Below are positions 33,767-43,415 of a stretch of DNA of 64,000 nt, piece after piece. Origin of the DNA: Paenibacillus rubinfantis. Lineage in GTDB: Bacteria > Bacillota > Bacilli > Paenibacillales > Paenibacillaceae. Position 1 is the first letter of the stretch. Every line of letters begins with the position of its first letter. Below the pieces are notes generated by a model. That model saw only the letters and a list, made by a program, of their open reading frames with translations. It did no database searches and was not told the DNA's origin. A program made the position numbers and the translations under genes. Location: contig NZ_LN909063.1 of the NCBI RefSeq assembly GCF_001486505.1, positions 434,001 to 498,000 on the forward strand, in the 5' to 3' direction.

Positions 33767-35511
33767 TGGGACGCGGATTGATGAAAATCGCGGGGATCAA
33801 GCCGGTCATGGCGATCATGGCCTTGCTGACCCTGGTTCAGAGCTTTGCCATCATCTGGCAGGCCAAATGGCTGGCGGAGGTCGTCTCCGCTCTGTTTGCC
33901 GGAGCCAAGCTGCAGGAACAAGCCGGTGGGGCCGGCTTGTTCCTGCTTGCTTTTATCGTGCGACAGGGCTGCGGCATGCTGCAGCAGAAGACGGCTTACG
34001 CCTTCGCCGATGAGACGGGGCGGAGCCTGCGGGAACGGGTGCTGGAGAAGCTGTTTCAACTGGGACCGCGTTTTGCCGGGACCGAAGGCACCGGGAATTT
34101 GGTGACCTTAGTGCTCGAAGGCGTAACGAAATACCGCAATTATTTGGAGTTGTTTATTCCGCGCATGTTGGCAACGGGCCTAACGCCGATTTTGATTTTA
34201 GCTTATGTATTGAAGCTGGATCTGGCTTCCGGGATTATTTTAACGATCACCATGCCGATTCTGATCGCCTTCATGATCCTGGTTGGGCTTGCGGCGCGGA
34301 AGCAGACGGAGCGGCAGCTCAAATCCTACCGCACGTTATCCAATCATTTCGTCGATTCGCTTCGCGGGCTGGAGACGCTGAAATTTTTAGGGCGCAGCAA
34401 GTCGCATGTCTCCTCGATCGAACGGGTCAGTGACGCCTACCGCTCAGCTACGATGCGAACGCTGCGAGTGGCGTTCCTGTCCTCGTTTGCCCTGGATTTC
34501 TTTACGATGTTGTCCGTCGCTTCGGTGGCGGTTAGCCTGGGGCTGCGGTTGGTGAATGGGGAAATGGTGCTGCTTCCGGCGTTGACCGTGCTCATCCTGG
34601 CGCCGGAATATTTCCTGCCGGTTCGCATGGTTGGCGCGGATTTTCACGCGACCCAGGACGGCAAGGCCGCCGGCGAAGCGATGAACGAGATTATCGCCGC
34701 TGCGGAAGAGGAGGCGGCGAAAGCTGCGCCGATTCCGCCAGGAACAAGCTGGATGTGGACCCCGGACAGCACGTTAAGCTTACGCGGGATTGGCGTCGTC
34801 CACGAGGAGGTAAATGCCGCGAATAAGCCTTCCTTAGCCGAGGTGAACCTGACGCTGGGCGGCATGGGTAAGATCGGCATTATCGGTGAAAGCGGAGCCG
34901 GCAAATCGACGCTGATCGATGTGCTGGGCGGCTTTCTGCGGCCGACCTCGGGTCGAGTGATGCTGAACGGTACGGAGTTGGGGGATTTGACCGCGCAGGG
35001 CTGGCGGGAGCAGATCACCTATATCCCGCAGAATCCGTATATTTTCAGCGGATCCTTGGCGGACAATATCCGCTTTAACGCGCCGGAAGCCACGCGGGAA
35101 GAGGTGAAGCGAGCCGCGGCGGCCGCCGGGCTGGACGGGCTTATGCGCAGCTTGCCGGGCGGGCTAGACGAGCTTATCGGCGGCGGCGGTCGGCCGTTAA
35201 GCGGGGGGCAGGAGCAGCGCGTGGCGCTGGCCCGGGCGTTGCTCAGCCGGCGGCCGATTATTTTGCTCGATGAGCCCACGGCGCATTTGGATATCGAGAC
35301 GGAATACGAGCTCAAGAATACGATGCTGCCTCTGTTTGAAGGGAAGTTGGTGATTCTGGCAACTCATCGGCTGCACTGGATGCGGGAAATGGACCGCGTC
35401 GTGGTGATGGAACAGGGCCGAGTGGCGGAAGCCGGGACACATGCCGAGCTGATGGCCAAGCGGGGAGCTTATTATCGGCTGGCGTCGGCGCAGCGGGGGG
35501 AGATCACATGA
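33766..35511 (+). CDS. cydD: Thiol reductant ABC exporter subunit CydD
   Basis: Half-transporter needed for assembly of cytochrome bd; with CydC it moves cysteine/glutathione outward. 581 aa: a six-helix membrane domain (~1-320), then an ATPase domain (~340-580) with all motifs intact: Walker A GESGAGKST, Q-loop ITYIPQNPYIFSG, signature LSGGQEQRVALARAL, Walker B IILLDEPTAHLD and switch histidine in ILATHRLH. The ATG overlaps the cydB stop (TAATG); a second in-frame ATG at 33781 is possible but has no better ribosome site. Overlaps cydC by 4 bases. Confidence 0.95.
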   Translation: MGRGLMKIAGIKPVMAIMALLTLVQSFAIIWQAKWLAEVVSALFAGAKLQEQAGGAGLFLLAFIVRQGCGMLQQKTAYAFADETGRSLRERVLEKLFQLGPRFAGTEGTGNLVTLVLEGVTKYRNYLELFIPRMLATGLTPILILAYVLKLDLASGIILTITMPILIAFMILVGLAARKQTERQLKSYRTLSNHFVDSLRGLETLKFLGRSKSHVSSIERVSDAYRSATMRTLRVAFLSSFALDFFTMLSVASVAVSLGLRLVNGEMVLLPALTVLILAPEYFLPVRMVGADFHATQDGKAAGEAMNEIIAAAEEEAAKAAPIPPGTSWMWTPDSTLSLRGIGVVHEEVNAANKPSLAEVNLTLGGMGKIGIIGESGAGKSTLIDVLGGFLRPTSGRVMLNGTELGDLTAQGWREQITYIPQNPYIFSGSLADNIRFNAPEATREEVKRAAAAAGLDGLMRSLPGGLDELIGGGGRPLSGGQEQRVALARALLSRRPIILLDEPTAHLDIETEYELKNTMLPLFEGKLVILATHRLHWMREMDRVVVMEQGRVAEAGTHAELMAKRGAYYRLASAQRGEIT

Positions 35512-36830
35512 AGCAAGGGTCCTGGATTCGTCCCTATTTTCGGTTGTATAGTGGAAGGTTTGTCTTATATCTGATTTTGGGCGTGCTTACGCTGCTTGCC
35601 GCAGGGATGCTGATGTTTACTTCCGGATTTCTGATCTCCAAGTCGGCGCTGCAGCCCTACAATATATTATTGGTCTACGTTCCGATCGTTGGCGTGCGCA
35701 CCTTTGGGATCGGCCGGGCGGTTATTCATTATGTCGAGCGGTTGGTGGGCCATGATACGGTACTGCGGATCCTGGCCAAAATGCGCGTGCGTCTATACCG
35801 CGTCCTGGAGCCGCAAGCGTTATTCATCCGTTCCCGGTTCCGGACGGGGGATATTCTCGGCGCGCTTGCCGACGATATCGAGCAACTGCAGAACGTTTAT
35901 ATCCGCACTGTGTTCCCGAGCGTCGTAGCGCTGATTCTGTACGCGGCAGCGGTGGTTGCCATGGGCGTGTTCGATGTGACGTTTGCGTTGCTGTTGGCCG
36001 CGTACATCTTCGTGCTCGTCGCGGTGCTGCCGTACCTGTCGCTGCGGTTGACGCGCGCGACAAACGAAGAAGTGAAGCGCGAGCGGAACGGGTTGTATCA
36101 GAAGCTGACCGATGCGGTGATGGGCATCGGCGATTGGGTCATCAGCGGCCGGACCGCGGAGTTCTTGGCCTCCTATGCGGAGGATGAGGCCGCGGTGGCT
36201 CGCAAGGACCGCAAGCTGCGGAGCTGGGCCCGCTGGCGCAGCTTGATCGGCCACTTCGTCGTGGGCCTTGTCGTCGTCTCGATGGTGTATTGGGCCGGCG
36301 GCGAAGCGGCGGCCGGACGGATGGACGCCACGCTGATTGCGGCGTTCGTCCTGATCGTGTTCCCGCTGTCGGACGCGTTTCTGCCCGTGTCCGAAGCGGT
36401 GGAGCGCACGCCGCAGTATCGCGTGTCGCTGGATCGGCTCGCCCGGATCTCGGGCGAGGGGGGCGACGCGCCGCTGCCGCAGGGGATGAACACGCCGATG
36501 CGTGAAACGGGTCGGCGGTTCTCCGGCGGCGAACGGCAGCGCGTAGCCCTGGCGCGGATCCTCCTGCAGGACACGCCGGTGCTCATCCTCGATGAGCCCA
36601 CCGTCGGCCTCGATCCGCGTACCGAACGCGAGCTGCTGGCGACGATCTTCCGCACGACGCAAGGCAAGTCGCTGATCTGGGTGACGCATCACCTCGTTGG
36701 CGCCGAACGCATGGACGAGATCGTGTTCATGGAGCGCGGACGGATCGTGATGCGCGGCAGCCATGCGGAACTGCTGGCCCGCGAGCCGCGGTACCGCAAC
36801 TTGTACCAGTTGGATTGCCCCGAGGAGTAA
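35508..36830 (+). CDS. cydC: CydC with an internal in-frame deletion that removes Walker A and Q-loop
   Basis: Second half of the CydDC exporter, but only 440 aa where about 570 are normal. The membrane domain is complete (MKQGSWIRPYFRLYSGRFVL to roughly residue 310). Directly after the linker RLARISGEGGDAPLP the sequence continues QGMNTPMRETGRRFSGGERQ, which belongs just before the ABC signature. About 130-140 residues with Walker A, the Q-loop and the first half of the ATPase are missing near nucleotides 36459-36483, in frame. The signature FSGGERQRVALARIL, Walker B VLILDEPTVGLD and the switch HH follow normally. ATP binding at its own site should be lost; CydD's signature-facing composite site may still work. 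Could be a real deletion, an ancestral variant or an assembly collapse. Confidence 0.9.
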   Translation: MKQGSWIRPYFRLYSGRFVLYLILGVLTLLAAGMLMFTSGFLISKSALQPYNILLVYVPIVGVRTFGIGRAVIHYVERLVGHDTVLRILAKMRVRLYRVLEPQALFIRSRFRTGDILGALADDIEQLQNVYIRTVFPSVVALILYAAAVVAMGVFDVTFALLLAAYIFVLVAVLPYLSLRLTRATNEEVKRERNGLYQKLTDAVMGIGDWVISGRTAEFLASYAEDEAAVARKDRKLRSWARWRSLIGHFVVGLVVVSMVYWAGGEAAAGRMDATLIAAFVLIVFPLSDAFLPVSEAVERTPQYRVSLDRLARISGEGGDAPLPQGMNTPMRETGRRFSGGERQRVALARILLQDTPVLILDEPTVGLDPRTERELLATIFRTTQGKSLIWVTHHLVGAERMDEIVFMERGRIVMRGSHAELLAREPRYRNLYQLDCPEE

Positions 36831-36848
36831 GACGCATACTGAAGCTAG

Positions 36849-36882
36849 ACGGCGATGCCTGGGAAACCGGCATCGCCGTTTT
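36849..36882 (+). terminator. Rho-independent terminator of cydABCD
   Basis: Perfect 11-bp stem ACGGCGATGCC / GGCATCGCCGT with loop TGGGAAACC, followed by TTTTG-type tail. Confidence 0.85.
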
Positions 36883-36947
36883 GTGTATGCACGGGGGTTG
36901 AGGGGAAGAAGGGATGGGCTGTATGGACAGCAGAAAGGTTGCTAGTC

Positions 36948-37163
36948 GGACACCTCCAAAGTAGCAAAATGACGACACAAGGTAACTGGACACCCTAAGG
37001 TAGCAGAATGACGACAGAAGGTAACTGGACACCCTAAAGTAGCAGAATGACGACACAAGGTAACTGGACACCCTGAGGTAGCGGAATAACGACAGAAGGT
37101 AACTGGACACCCTAAGGTAGCGGAATAACGACACAAAGTAGCTGGACACCTCCAAAGTTGCTG
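36948..37163. repeat. Tandem array of a 39-bp unit (five copies plus a partial)
   Basis: Units begin with GGACAC at 36948, 36988, 37027, 37066, 37105 and 37144: one interval of 40 and four of 39 bp. Inner copies share CTAAGGTAGC and GACGACA-AAGGTAACT with a few substitutions (ACACAA alternating with ACAGAA). The first and last copies share CACCTCCAAAG instead of CACCCTAAGG, so the array is bounded by matching ends. Since 39 is divisible by three, some frames stay open across it, but the predicted peptides are simple repeats of low plausibility. Confidence 0.93.
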
Positions 37164-37346
37164 AACTGCAAAAGTACATTTCATTTTCGCGGAAATCGGC
37201 TATTTAGGCGGTTAAGCTGCAAAAGTGCAGTTGATTTCAGTCGATCTTGCCCCAGAACCACGAAATTGGCGAAATGAACTGCACTTTTACATCTCAGTTG
37301 CGTTTTTTGGGCGGAAACGGTCGAGTTGAACTGCACTTTTACATTT
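37163..37346. repeat. Four dispersed repeats with an ACTGCA/AAAAGT core, in opposite orientations
   Basis: CTGCAAAAGTACATTT (near 37165) and CTGCAAAAGTGCAG (near 37217) face one way; AACTGCACTTTTACAT occurs at 37277 and 37329 in the other. The two pairs are spaced 52 bp apart each, mirroring the arrangement of the repeats at 25420-25604. Confidence 0.8.
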
Positions 37347-37350
37347 GAAG

Positions 37351-37410
37351 AGGGAGTCAGCGAGCCATTTGGGTCATCAGGGGGAGTCAGCGGGCCATTT
37401 GGGTCATCAG
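37351..37410. repeat. Tandem duplication of a 30-bp unit
   Basis: GGGAGTCAGCG-R-GCCATTTGGG with TCATCAG is present twice head to tail (37351-37380, 37381-37410), with two substitutions. Confidence 0.9.
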
Positions 37411-37900
37411 TGGTTTTACTTTACTCATCTGTACTTAACAAATTACCATCTGCGCTTGCTCATCGGTAGCTCACCATGTTCATCCACAGCCTCACTCTTC
37501 CATCTGCAGTAACGTTTTACTCATCCGCCAACCGCAGTCTACCTTTGTCCATCTATCGCCTTACTTCGAGCACCAGAACCATGCTTTACACCTTTGTTCA
37601 TCAACAGTCCACTTTACTTTCTGCCGCCAACTCTGCCTATCCGTAACCTCTCCTTATTCATCAACACTCTCAATCAACCATCTGCAGTCTGCTTCGCTCA
37701 TCTTTAACACACTTTTCGCTTCAGCGGCTTCGCTTCGGCCTTCCTCGACCTTGCTTACTCATCGTTCCTTACTCATCATTCCTTACTCTCATCCCTAACT
37801 CATCTCCAGCTAGCCCATCCCTAGTCTTACTTCGACCATCCCTGATCTCGCCTTACGAATATCAGCCGTTCTCGCTCACCCCTCCCCGCTCTTTTTGGCT
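37411..37900. repeat. Pyrimidine-rich gene-free stretch with degenerate CTCATC/CCATCTGC repeats
   Basis: About 490 bases with strong C+T bias on the plus strand. Words such as ACTCATC, CCATCTGCAGT and TTCATC recur irregularly, and near 37751-37800 a 16-17-bp unit CTTACTCATC-R-TTC recurs three or four times. Reverse-strand frames that cross it have simple composition and no ribosome sites, so I do not call genes here. Confidence 0.7.
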
Positions 37901-38087
37901 CATCCTCCCCCACTTCGGGCATTATAGCAGCAGGAAACCTCAACTTTCCTAAGGAAAATACCTTTCGTGCTTCCGTTTTCGCGGGGGAGCCGATATAATG
38001 GTTTTTAATATATTTACATGAGGTGTAAGCTATAAACTTTGACCCAATCGGGTTTAGCCACAAAAATGCAGCGAACGGGGTGAGGGG

Positions 38088-38987
38088 ATGGAGCTCAGGC
38101 AAATCCAATACTTTATTGAGGCGGCGAAGCTGGAGCATGTGACGGAAGCGTCGTATGCACTGCATGTATCGCAGTCGGCGGTCAGCCGCCAAATCTTTAA
38201 GCTGGAGGCGGAGCTGGGCGTCGATCTGTTTGTCCATGAAGGCCGGAAGGTGAAGCTGACGCCCATCGGCCGGCAGTTCCTGCAGCACATGGAGCAGATG
38301 ATGAAGGTGATCGAGCAGGCGCGTCAAGAGATCAACGAATATCTTGATCCGGAGCGCGGGACGGTTCGCATCGGGTTTCCAAGCAGCCTGGCTGCCAACC
38401 TGGTCCCAACGGTCGTGTCGGCGTTCCGGCGTCGGTATCCGGAGGTGCATTTTCAGCTGCAGCATGGATCGTACCGGGAGCTGCTGGATTGGGTCGGCGG
38501 CGGCGTAATGAATTTGGCCATGATTGGCCCGGTGCCTCAAGGAGAAGTGCAGGTGACGGGCGAGGCGTTGTTCCGTGAGAAGTTCAAGGTGCTGCTGCCT
38601 GCCGGACATCGGCTGGCCAGTCGCCAGTCGGTGGGGCTGGATGACTTGAGGGAGGACGTATTCGTACTGTTTCCGAAAGGTTTTGTTCTCAGGGAAATCG
38701 TCGTGGAAGCCTGCGACAAAATCGGGTTCCAGCCCAAGGTTTCGTTTGAAGGGGATGATCTCGATGCGATCAAAGGGCTGGTGGCTGCCGGGTTGGGCTT
38801 AACGCTGCTTCCAGAAATCGCGTTGGGCGAGCATATTCCGTCCACGATCGTGTCGCTGCCGATGATGGAGCCGCAGGTAACTCGGGACGTTGGGGTGATT
38901 GTTCCGGCCAATCGGGAGCTTGCACCAACGGAAAAACTCTTTTATGACTTTCTGAAGGAGACATTACCGTCCTCTTACGGAATTTAG
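38088..38987 (+). CDS. LysR-family regulator, GltC-like
   Basis: Transcription regulator of 299 aa. N-terminal winged HTH: MELRQIQYFIEAAKLEHVTE and LHVSQSAVSRQIFKLEAELG; then a dimer helix and an effector domain with RGTVRIGFPSSLAANLVPTV, FVLFPKGFVLREIVVEACDK and DLDAIKGLVAAGLGLTLLPE. These segments match my memory of B. subtilis GltC closely. GltC activates glutamate synthase and is countered by glutamate dehydrogenase; a glutamate dehydrogenase gene lies 2 kb downstream here, while gltAB is not in the window. ATG 38088 follows GAGGGG. A TATAAT lies at 37994, with a poor -35. Confidence 0.85.
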   Translation: MELRQIQYFIEAAKLEHVTEASYALHVSQSAVSRQIFKLEAELGVDLFVHEGRKVKLTPIGRQFLQHMEQMMKVIEQARQEINEYLDPERGTVRIGFPSSLAANLVPTVVSAFRRRYPEVHFQLQHGSYRELLDWVGGGVMNLAMIGPVPQGEVQVTGEALFREKFKVLLPAGHRLASRQSVGLDDLREDVFVLFPKGFVLREIVVEACDKIGFQPKVSFEGDDLDAIKGLVAAGLGLTLLPEIALGEHIPSTIVSLPMMEPQVTRDVGVIVPANRELAPTEKLFYDFLKETLPSSYGI

Positions 38988-39012
38988 AATTCATCGAAAA
39001 TTGATATCAATC

Positions 39013-39050
39013 AGGGCCGTGAAAATTGTCACTTGCACGGTCCTTTTTTG
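39013..39050 (+). terminator. Rho-independent terminator after the LysR gene
   Basis: AGGGCCGTG pairs with CACGGTCCT (one G-U pair) around a 14-base loop, followed by TTTTTT. Confidence 0.8.
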
Positions 39051-39092
39051 TTGAAAATGTGTTACAATTTATTCGGATTGTTCAAGGTTAAG

Positions 39093-39110
39093 ATGTGCAA
39101 ATTTTCACTA
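39093..39110 (+). promoter_or_regulatory. Rex-like (or Fnr-like) palindrome upstream of yjlC-ndh
   Basis: ATGTGCA-AATT-TTCACTA matches 11 of 14 defined positions of the Rex operator TTGTGAA-N4-TTCACAA. In B. subtilis the yjlC-ndh operon is a Rex target, so this is the expected place for one. It also fits TGTGA-N6-TCACA at 8 of 10. Confidence 0.6.
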
Positions 39111-39147
39111 ACTTAATGCGGTTAGAGGCATCCAAAGGAGGAACACT

Positions 39148-39225
39148 ATGCATGAACTGAAGTTCGGCAGGGTAGTCCTCAGATTATCGCAAAGGAGAAT
39201 CGTATATGTCAGAAACAGTTACTGA
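39148..39225 (+). CDS. Possible 25-aa leader peptide before yjlC
   Basis: An ATG at 39148 preceded at good distance by a very strong ribosome site (AAAGGAGG) opens a 25-codon frame (MHELKFGRVVLRLSQRRIVY at its start) that ends at 39225, 20 bases inside the yjlC gene in another frame. The yjlC ribosome site lies inside this small frame. Translation of the leader could couple to or modulate yjlC. No homology is recognised; it may be chance. Confidence 0.4.
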   Translation: MHELKFGRVVLRLSQRRIVYVRNSY

Positions 39226-39646
39226 AACGAAGGCGGAGCAAACCGCGGCCCCGGCCGCAAGCGGGCAGCAGGAGCTCCTGGAGCAGCTCTTGAAGCCGGA
39301 GGTGCAGCAATCGCTGACCGCGCTGGTTGAGCAGCTTCCCAAATTAAACGAACTCGTTGGGGCTTTGACGAAAACGTATGATTTTGCCAAAACAGTGGCT
39401 TCCGATGAAACTCTGAAGAGCGACACCGTTGGCGCCATCTCGGAAATTGCGGGACCGGTTGTGGGGAAAGTGAAGCACCTGGCCGCCAACGTGATCGAAG
39501 CGAAGGACCGTGCCGAGGATAGCCAAGAGGTGATCGGGGTGTTTGGGTTGATGAAGATGCTAAAGGATCCGCAAACCCAAAAGCTGCTTCGGTTCGTGAA
39601 CGCTTATCTTCAGGTTTCCGGTGAACGGGATCGTCATCAAAACTAA
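39206..39646 (+). CDS. yjlC: DUF1641-family protein (YjlC-like)
   Basis: A 146-aa soluble protein, mainly helical, of the DUF1641 family: LLEQLLKPEVQQSLTALVEQ then LPKLNELVGALTKTYDFAKT, ending GVFGLMKMLKDPQTQKLLRF. The N-terminal 20 residues are acidic and Ala/Thr-rich. AAAGGAG lies upstream of ATG 39206. It is cotranscribed with the type II NADH dehydrogenase gene 15 bases downstream, as yjlC-ndh in B. subtilis. Members are thought to assist membrane-bound dehydrogenases, but the mechanism is unknown. Confidence 0.88.
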   Translation: MSETVTETKAEQTAAPAASGQQELLEQLLKPEVQQSLTALVEQLPKLNELVGALTKTYDFAKTVASDETLKSDTVGAISEIAGPVVGKVKHLAANVIEAKDRAEDSQEVIGVFGLMKMLKDPQTQKLLRFVNAYLQVSGERDRHQN

Positions 39647-39661
39647 CGGAGGAAAACGATT

Positions 39662-40840
39662 ATGTCTAAACATATTTTGATTTTGGGTGCCGGCTACGGC
39701 GGCGTGCTTAGCGCTTTGTCGGCTCGTAAGTATATGGATAAATCGCAAGCTCGGATTACGGTAGTGAACCAATATCCAACACATCAGATCATCACCGAGC
39801 TGCATCGCTTGGCGGCGGGCAGTATTTCCGAACGTGCGGTGTCGCTGCCGTTGGAGAAGCTGTTCAAAGGCAAAGACATCGACCTGCGGATCGCGAAGGT
39901 TGAGAATTTTTCGGTAGATAAAAAAGAGGTCAAACTTTCCGACGGCACCGTCTTGTCTTATGACGCCCTCGTTGTAGGTCTGGGCAGCATCACCGCTTAT
40001 TTCGGCATTCCGGGCTTGGAGAAGTACAGCATGGTGCTGAAGTCGGCAGACGACGCTAACCGGATCCATGAGCATATCGAAGCGCGCATTCGTGAATATG
40101 CGAACTCCGGCAACGAAGCGGACGCTGCGATTGTGATCGGCGGCGGCGGATTAACCGGTGTCGAGCTCGTTGGGGAAATCGCGGATAAACTGCCGGAGCT
40201 GACGAAGAAGTACGGCGTACCGCAAGGCGACATCAAGCTGATGCTGGTTGAGGCGGGACCGAAGATTTTGCCGGTGCTGCCGGACGTGTTGATTGAACGT
40301 GCCACCGCCAGCCTTGAGAAACGCGGCGTGAAGTTCCTGACCGGTCTGCCGGTGACGAATGTGGAAGGCAACACGATCGACCTGAAGGACGGGCAAAAGC
40401 TCGTGGCGAACACCTTCGTTTGGACGGGTGGCGTGCAAGGCAATCCGCTGGTTGGTGAATCGGGCTTGGAAGTCAATCGCGGCCGCGCTTCGGTTAATGA
40501 GTTCCTGCAGTCTGTATCTCATCCGGACGTGTTTGTGGCCGGCGACAGCGCTGTCTACATGGGACCGGACGGTCGTCCTTACCCGCCAACCGCGCAAATC
40601 GCATGGCAAATGGGCGAGCTGATCGGCTACAATCTATTTGCTTACCTGGGCGGCAAGCCAATGAACACCTTCAGCCCGGTTAACTCCGGTACGCTGGCCT
40701 CCCTCGGACGCAAGGATGCCGTGGCGACGATTGGCGCAAGCAATACCCAACTGCGTGGTCTGCCAGCAACGATGATGAAGGAAGCAAGCAACATCCGGTA
40801 TTTGTCCCATATCAAAGGGCTTGATGCTTTGGCTTATTAA
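39662..40840 (+). CDS. ndh: Type II NADH dehydrogenase (YjlD/Ndh-like)
   Basis: Single-subunit, non-proton-pumping NADH:menaquinone oxidoreductase at the inner face of the membrane, 392 aa. FAD site ILILGAGYGGVLSAL at the N terminus, NADH site AIVIGGGGLTGVELVGEIAD in the middle, and FVAGDSAVYMGPDGRPYPPT followed by AQIAWQMG near the quinone pocket. The C-terminal part forms the membrane-attaching helices. ATG 39662 follows GGAGGA. It feeds electrons to quinol oxidases such as the cytochrome bd encoded 7 kb away. Confidence 0.93.
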   Translation: MSKHILILGAGYGGVLSALSARKYMDKSQARITVVNQYPTHQIITELHRLAAGSISERAVSLPLEKLFKGKDIDLRIAKVENFSVDKKEVKLSDGTVLSYDALVVGLGSITAYFGIPGLEKYSMVLKSADDANRIHEHIEARIREYANSGNEADAAIVIGGGGLTGVELVGEIADKLPELTKKYGVPQGDIKLMLVEAGPKILPVLPDVLIERATASLEKRGVKFLTGLPVTNVEGNTIDLKDGQKLVANTFVWTGGVQGNPLVGESGLEVNRGRASVNEFLQSVSHPDVFVAGDSAVYMGPDGRPYPPTAQIAWQMGELIGYNLFAYLGGKPMNTFSPVNSGTLASLGRKDAVATIGASNTQLRGLPATMMKEASNIRYLSHIKGLDALAY

Positions 40841-40875
40841 TCGGGATAGCCACTAACTAAAAAGCCTGTAAATAC

Positions 40876-40917
40876 AAAAGAGTCGCCGGGAGGATCAACC
40901 TCCCGGCGACTCTTTTT
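40876..40917. terminator. Bidirectional terminator between ndh and gdhA
   Basis: Perfect 18-bp stem AAAAGAGTCGCCGGGAGG / CCTCCCGGCGACTCTTTT with loop ATCAA; T-runs on both strands. It serves the convergent ndh and gdhA transcripts. Confidence 0.95.
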
Positions 40918-40931
40918 ACTATAGATCTGAT

Positions 40932-42350
<1,419 letters not shown>

Positions 42351-42515
42351 TCACCATTTCACGATATTTATGACCTCTATTGTAATATTGATGTAAGCTA
42401 TTAACAAAGCTAATTTGAGATCAAGTTGATGATCGAATGAGATGAACTGGAGTGGAGATCGGCCTTGCGGTAAGGTGGATCAGGAGTATTATGTCCGGGA
42501 ATAGGCGGTTCAGAC

Positions 42516-42565
42516 GAAAAAAAACGGCCCACTCCGCAAGCGTGTTGGATGCGGTTTGGACCGTT
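42516..42565 (-). terminator. Terminator of the nitroreductase gene
   Basis: On the reverse strand, ACGGTCC-AAA-CCGC pairs with GCGG-AGT-GGGCCGT across a ~15-base loop, followed by eight T. Confidence 0.8.
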
Positions 42566-42582
42566 CTTTTGGGGTCTGGTAA

Positions 42583-43233
42583 TTATTTCTGGAAGGCGTT
42601 AAAATAAGTCACCCGGTCCGCCGACAGACGTGGCGTCGCATGAGCCGGTTTCGCGGCCTTGCCGATGGCGATTAACAGGATCGGCTTCAAGGTTTCCGGT
42701 ACCTCGAAAGCCTCGGCGAATTGCTCGGCGTTATATCCACCCATCGGCACGGTGTCATAACCTTTAGCTTTGGCGATCAGCATCAGCTGCATCGACACCA
42801 GGCCGGCGTCCAACAGACTGATTTGATACAAACGATCCGTTCCCATGCTGCCATAACCTTTTTGTAGGCGCTCAACAAAGTTAGCTTTGACCTCTTCCGT
42901 CATGGCGCCAATCCGAACCGCCTCGGCATAAATCTCTTCGGCGCGCTCGTACGAGCGAAGATCGCCCAACACGGCAATCACGGCTGCCGAATCCACAACC
43001 TGTTGCTGATTGTTGGCGATCGGGAGCAGCTTCTCCTTTAACTGCGGCTCATCGATGATCAGGAACCGCCAAGGCTGCAAATTGGATGAGGATGGAGCGG
43101 ACAAGGACAGCTCCACGATTTCTTTGAGTTCCTCGCGGGGGATTTTTACCGTCGGGTCGTAGGCGCGGACGGAATGTCTTTCCTTCAGGACGGTATAAAA
43201 ATCATTTAAATCCACTTGATTTAACGTGCTCAT
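42583..43233 (-). CDS. Nitroreductase-family protein
   Basis: FMN-dependent oxidoreductase, 216 aa, probably a cytoplasmic dimer reducing nitro compounds or quinones with NAD(P)H. FMN-binding residues lie in LKERHSVRAYDP and APSSSNLQPWRFLII, and the second flavin contact in GYDTVPMGGYNAEQ. ATG 43233 (MSTLNQVDLN) follows AAGGGTGGA; an earlier in-frame ATG would add 19 basic residues and lacks a ribosome site. Divergent from the oxidoreductase gene at 43416. Confidence 0.92.
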   Translation of the reverse strand: MSTLNQVDLNDFYTVLKERHSVRAYDPTVKIPREELKEIVELSLSAPSSSNLQPWRFLIIDEPQLKEKLLPIANNQQQVVDSAAVIAVLGDLRSYERAEEIYAEAVRIGAMTEEVKANFVERLQKGYGSMGTDRLYQISLLDAGLVSMQLMLIAKAKGYDTVPMGGYNAEQFAEAFEVPETLKPILLIAIGKAAKPAHATPRLSADRVTYFNAFQK

Positions 43234-43415
43234 TTTAACAGCTCCACCCTTTCTATTTCGTTTTCTGTATGTGACCAGTATAATCCTCAACTGTTACGAT
43301 TACAAGTACAGTTAATGGGGACAGGAAGTTAAAAACTTGTGGTTCCTTAGGATAACCAGTATCTTAAAGAGGGAGTTGAACGACTTCGATTTTTCAAATA
43401 CAGGGAGGGATTCAC

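Noticed and set aside
36727..37184. Long reverse-strand open frames (up to 150 codons) across the 39-bp tandem array
   Set aside because: The unit length is divisible by three, so frames stay open by construction; the peptides are monotonous repeats, no ribosome site precedes them and they run into the end of cydC.
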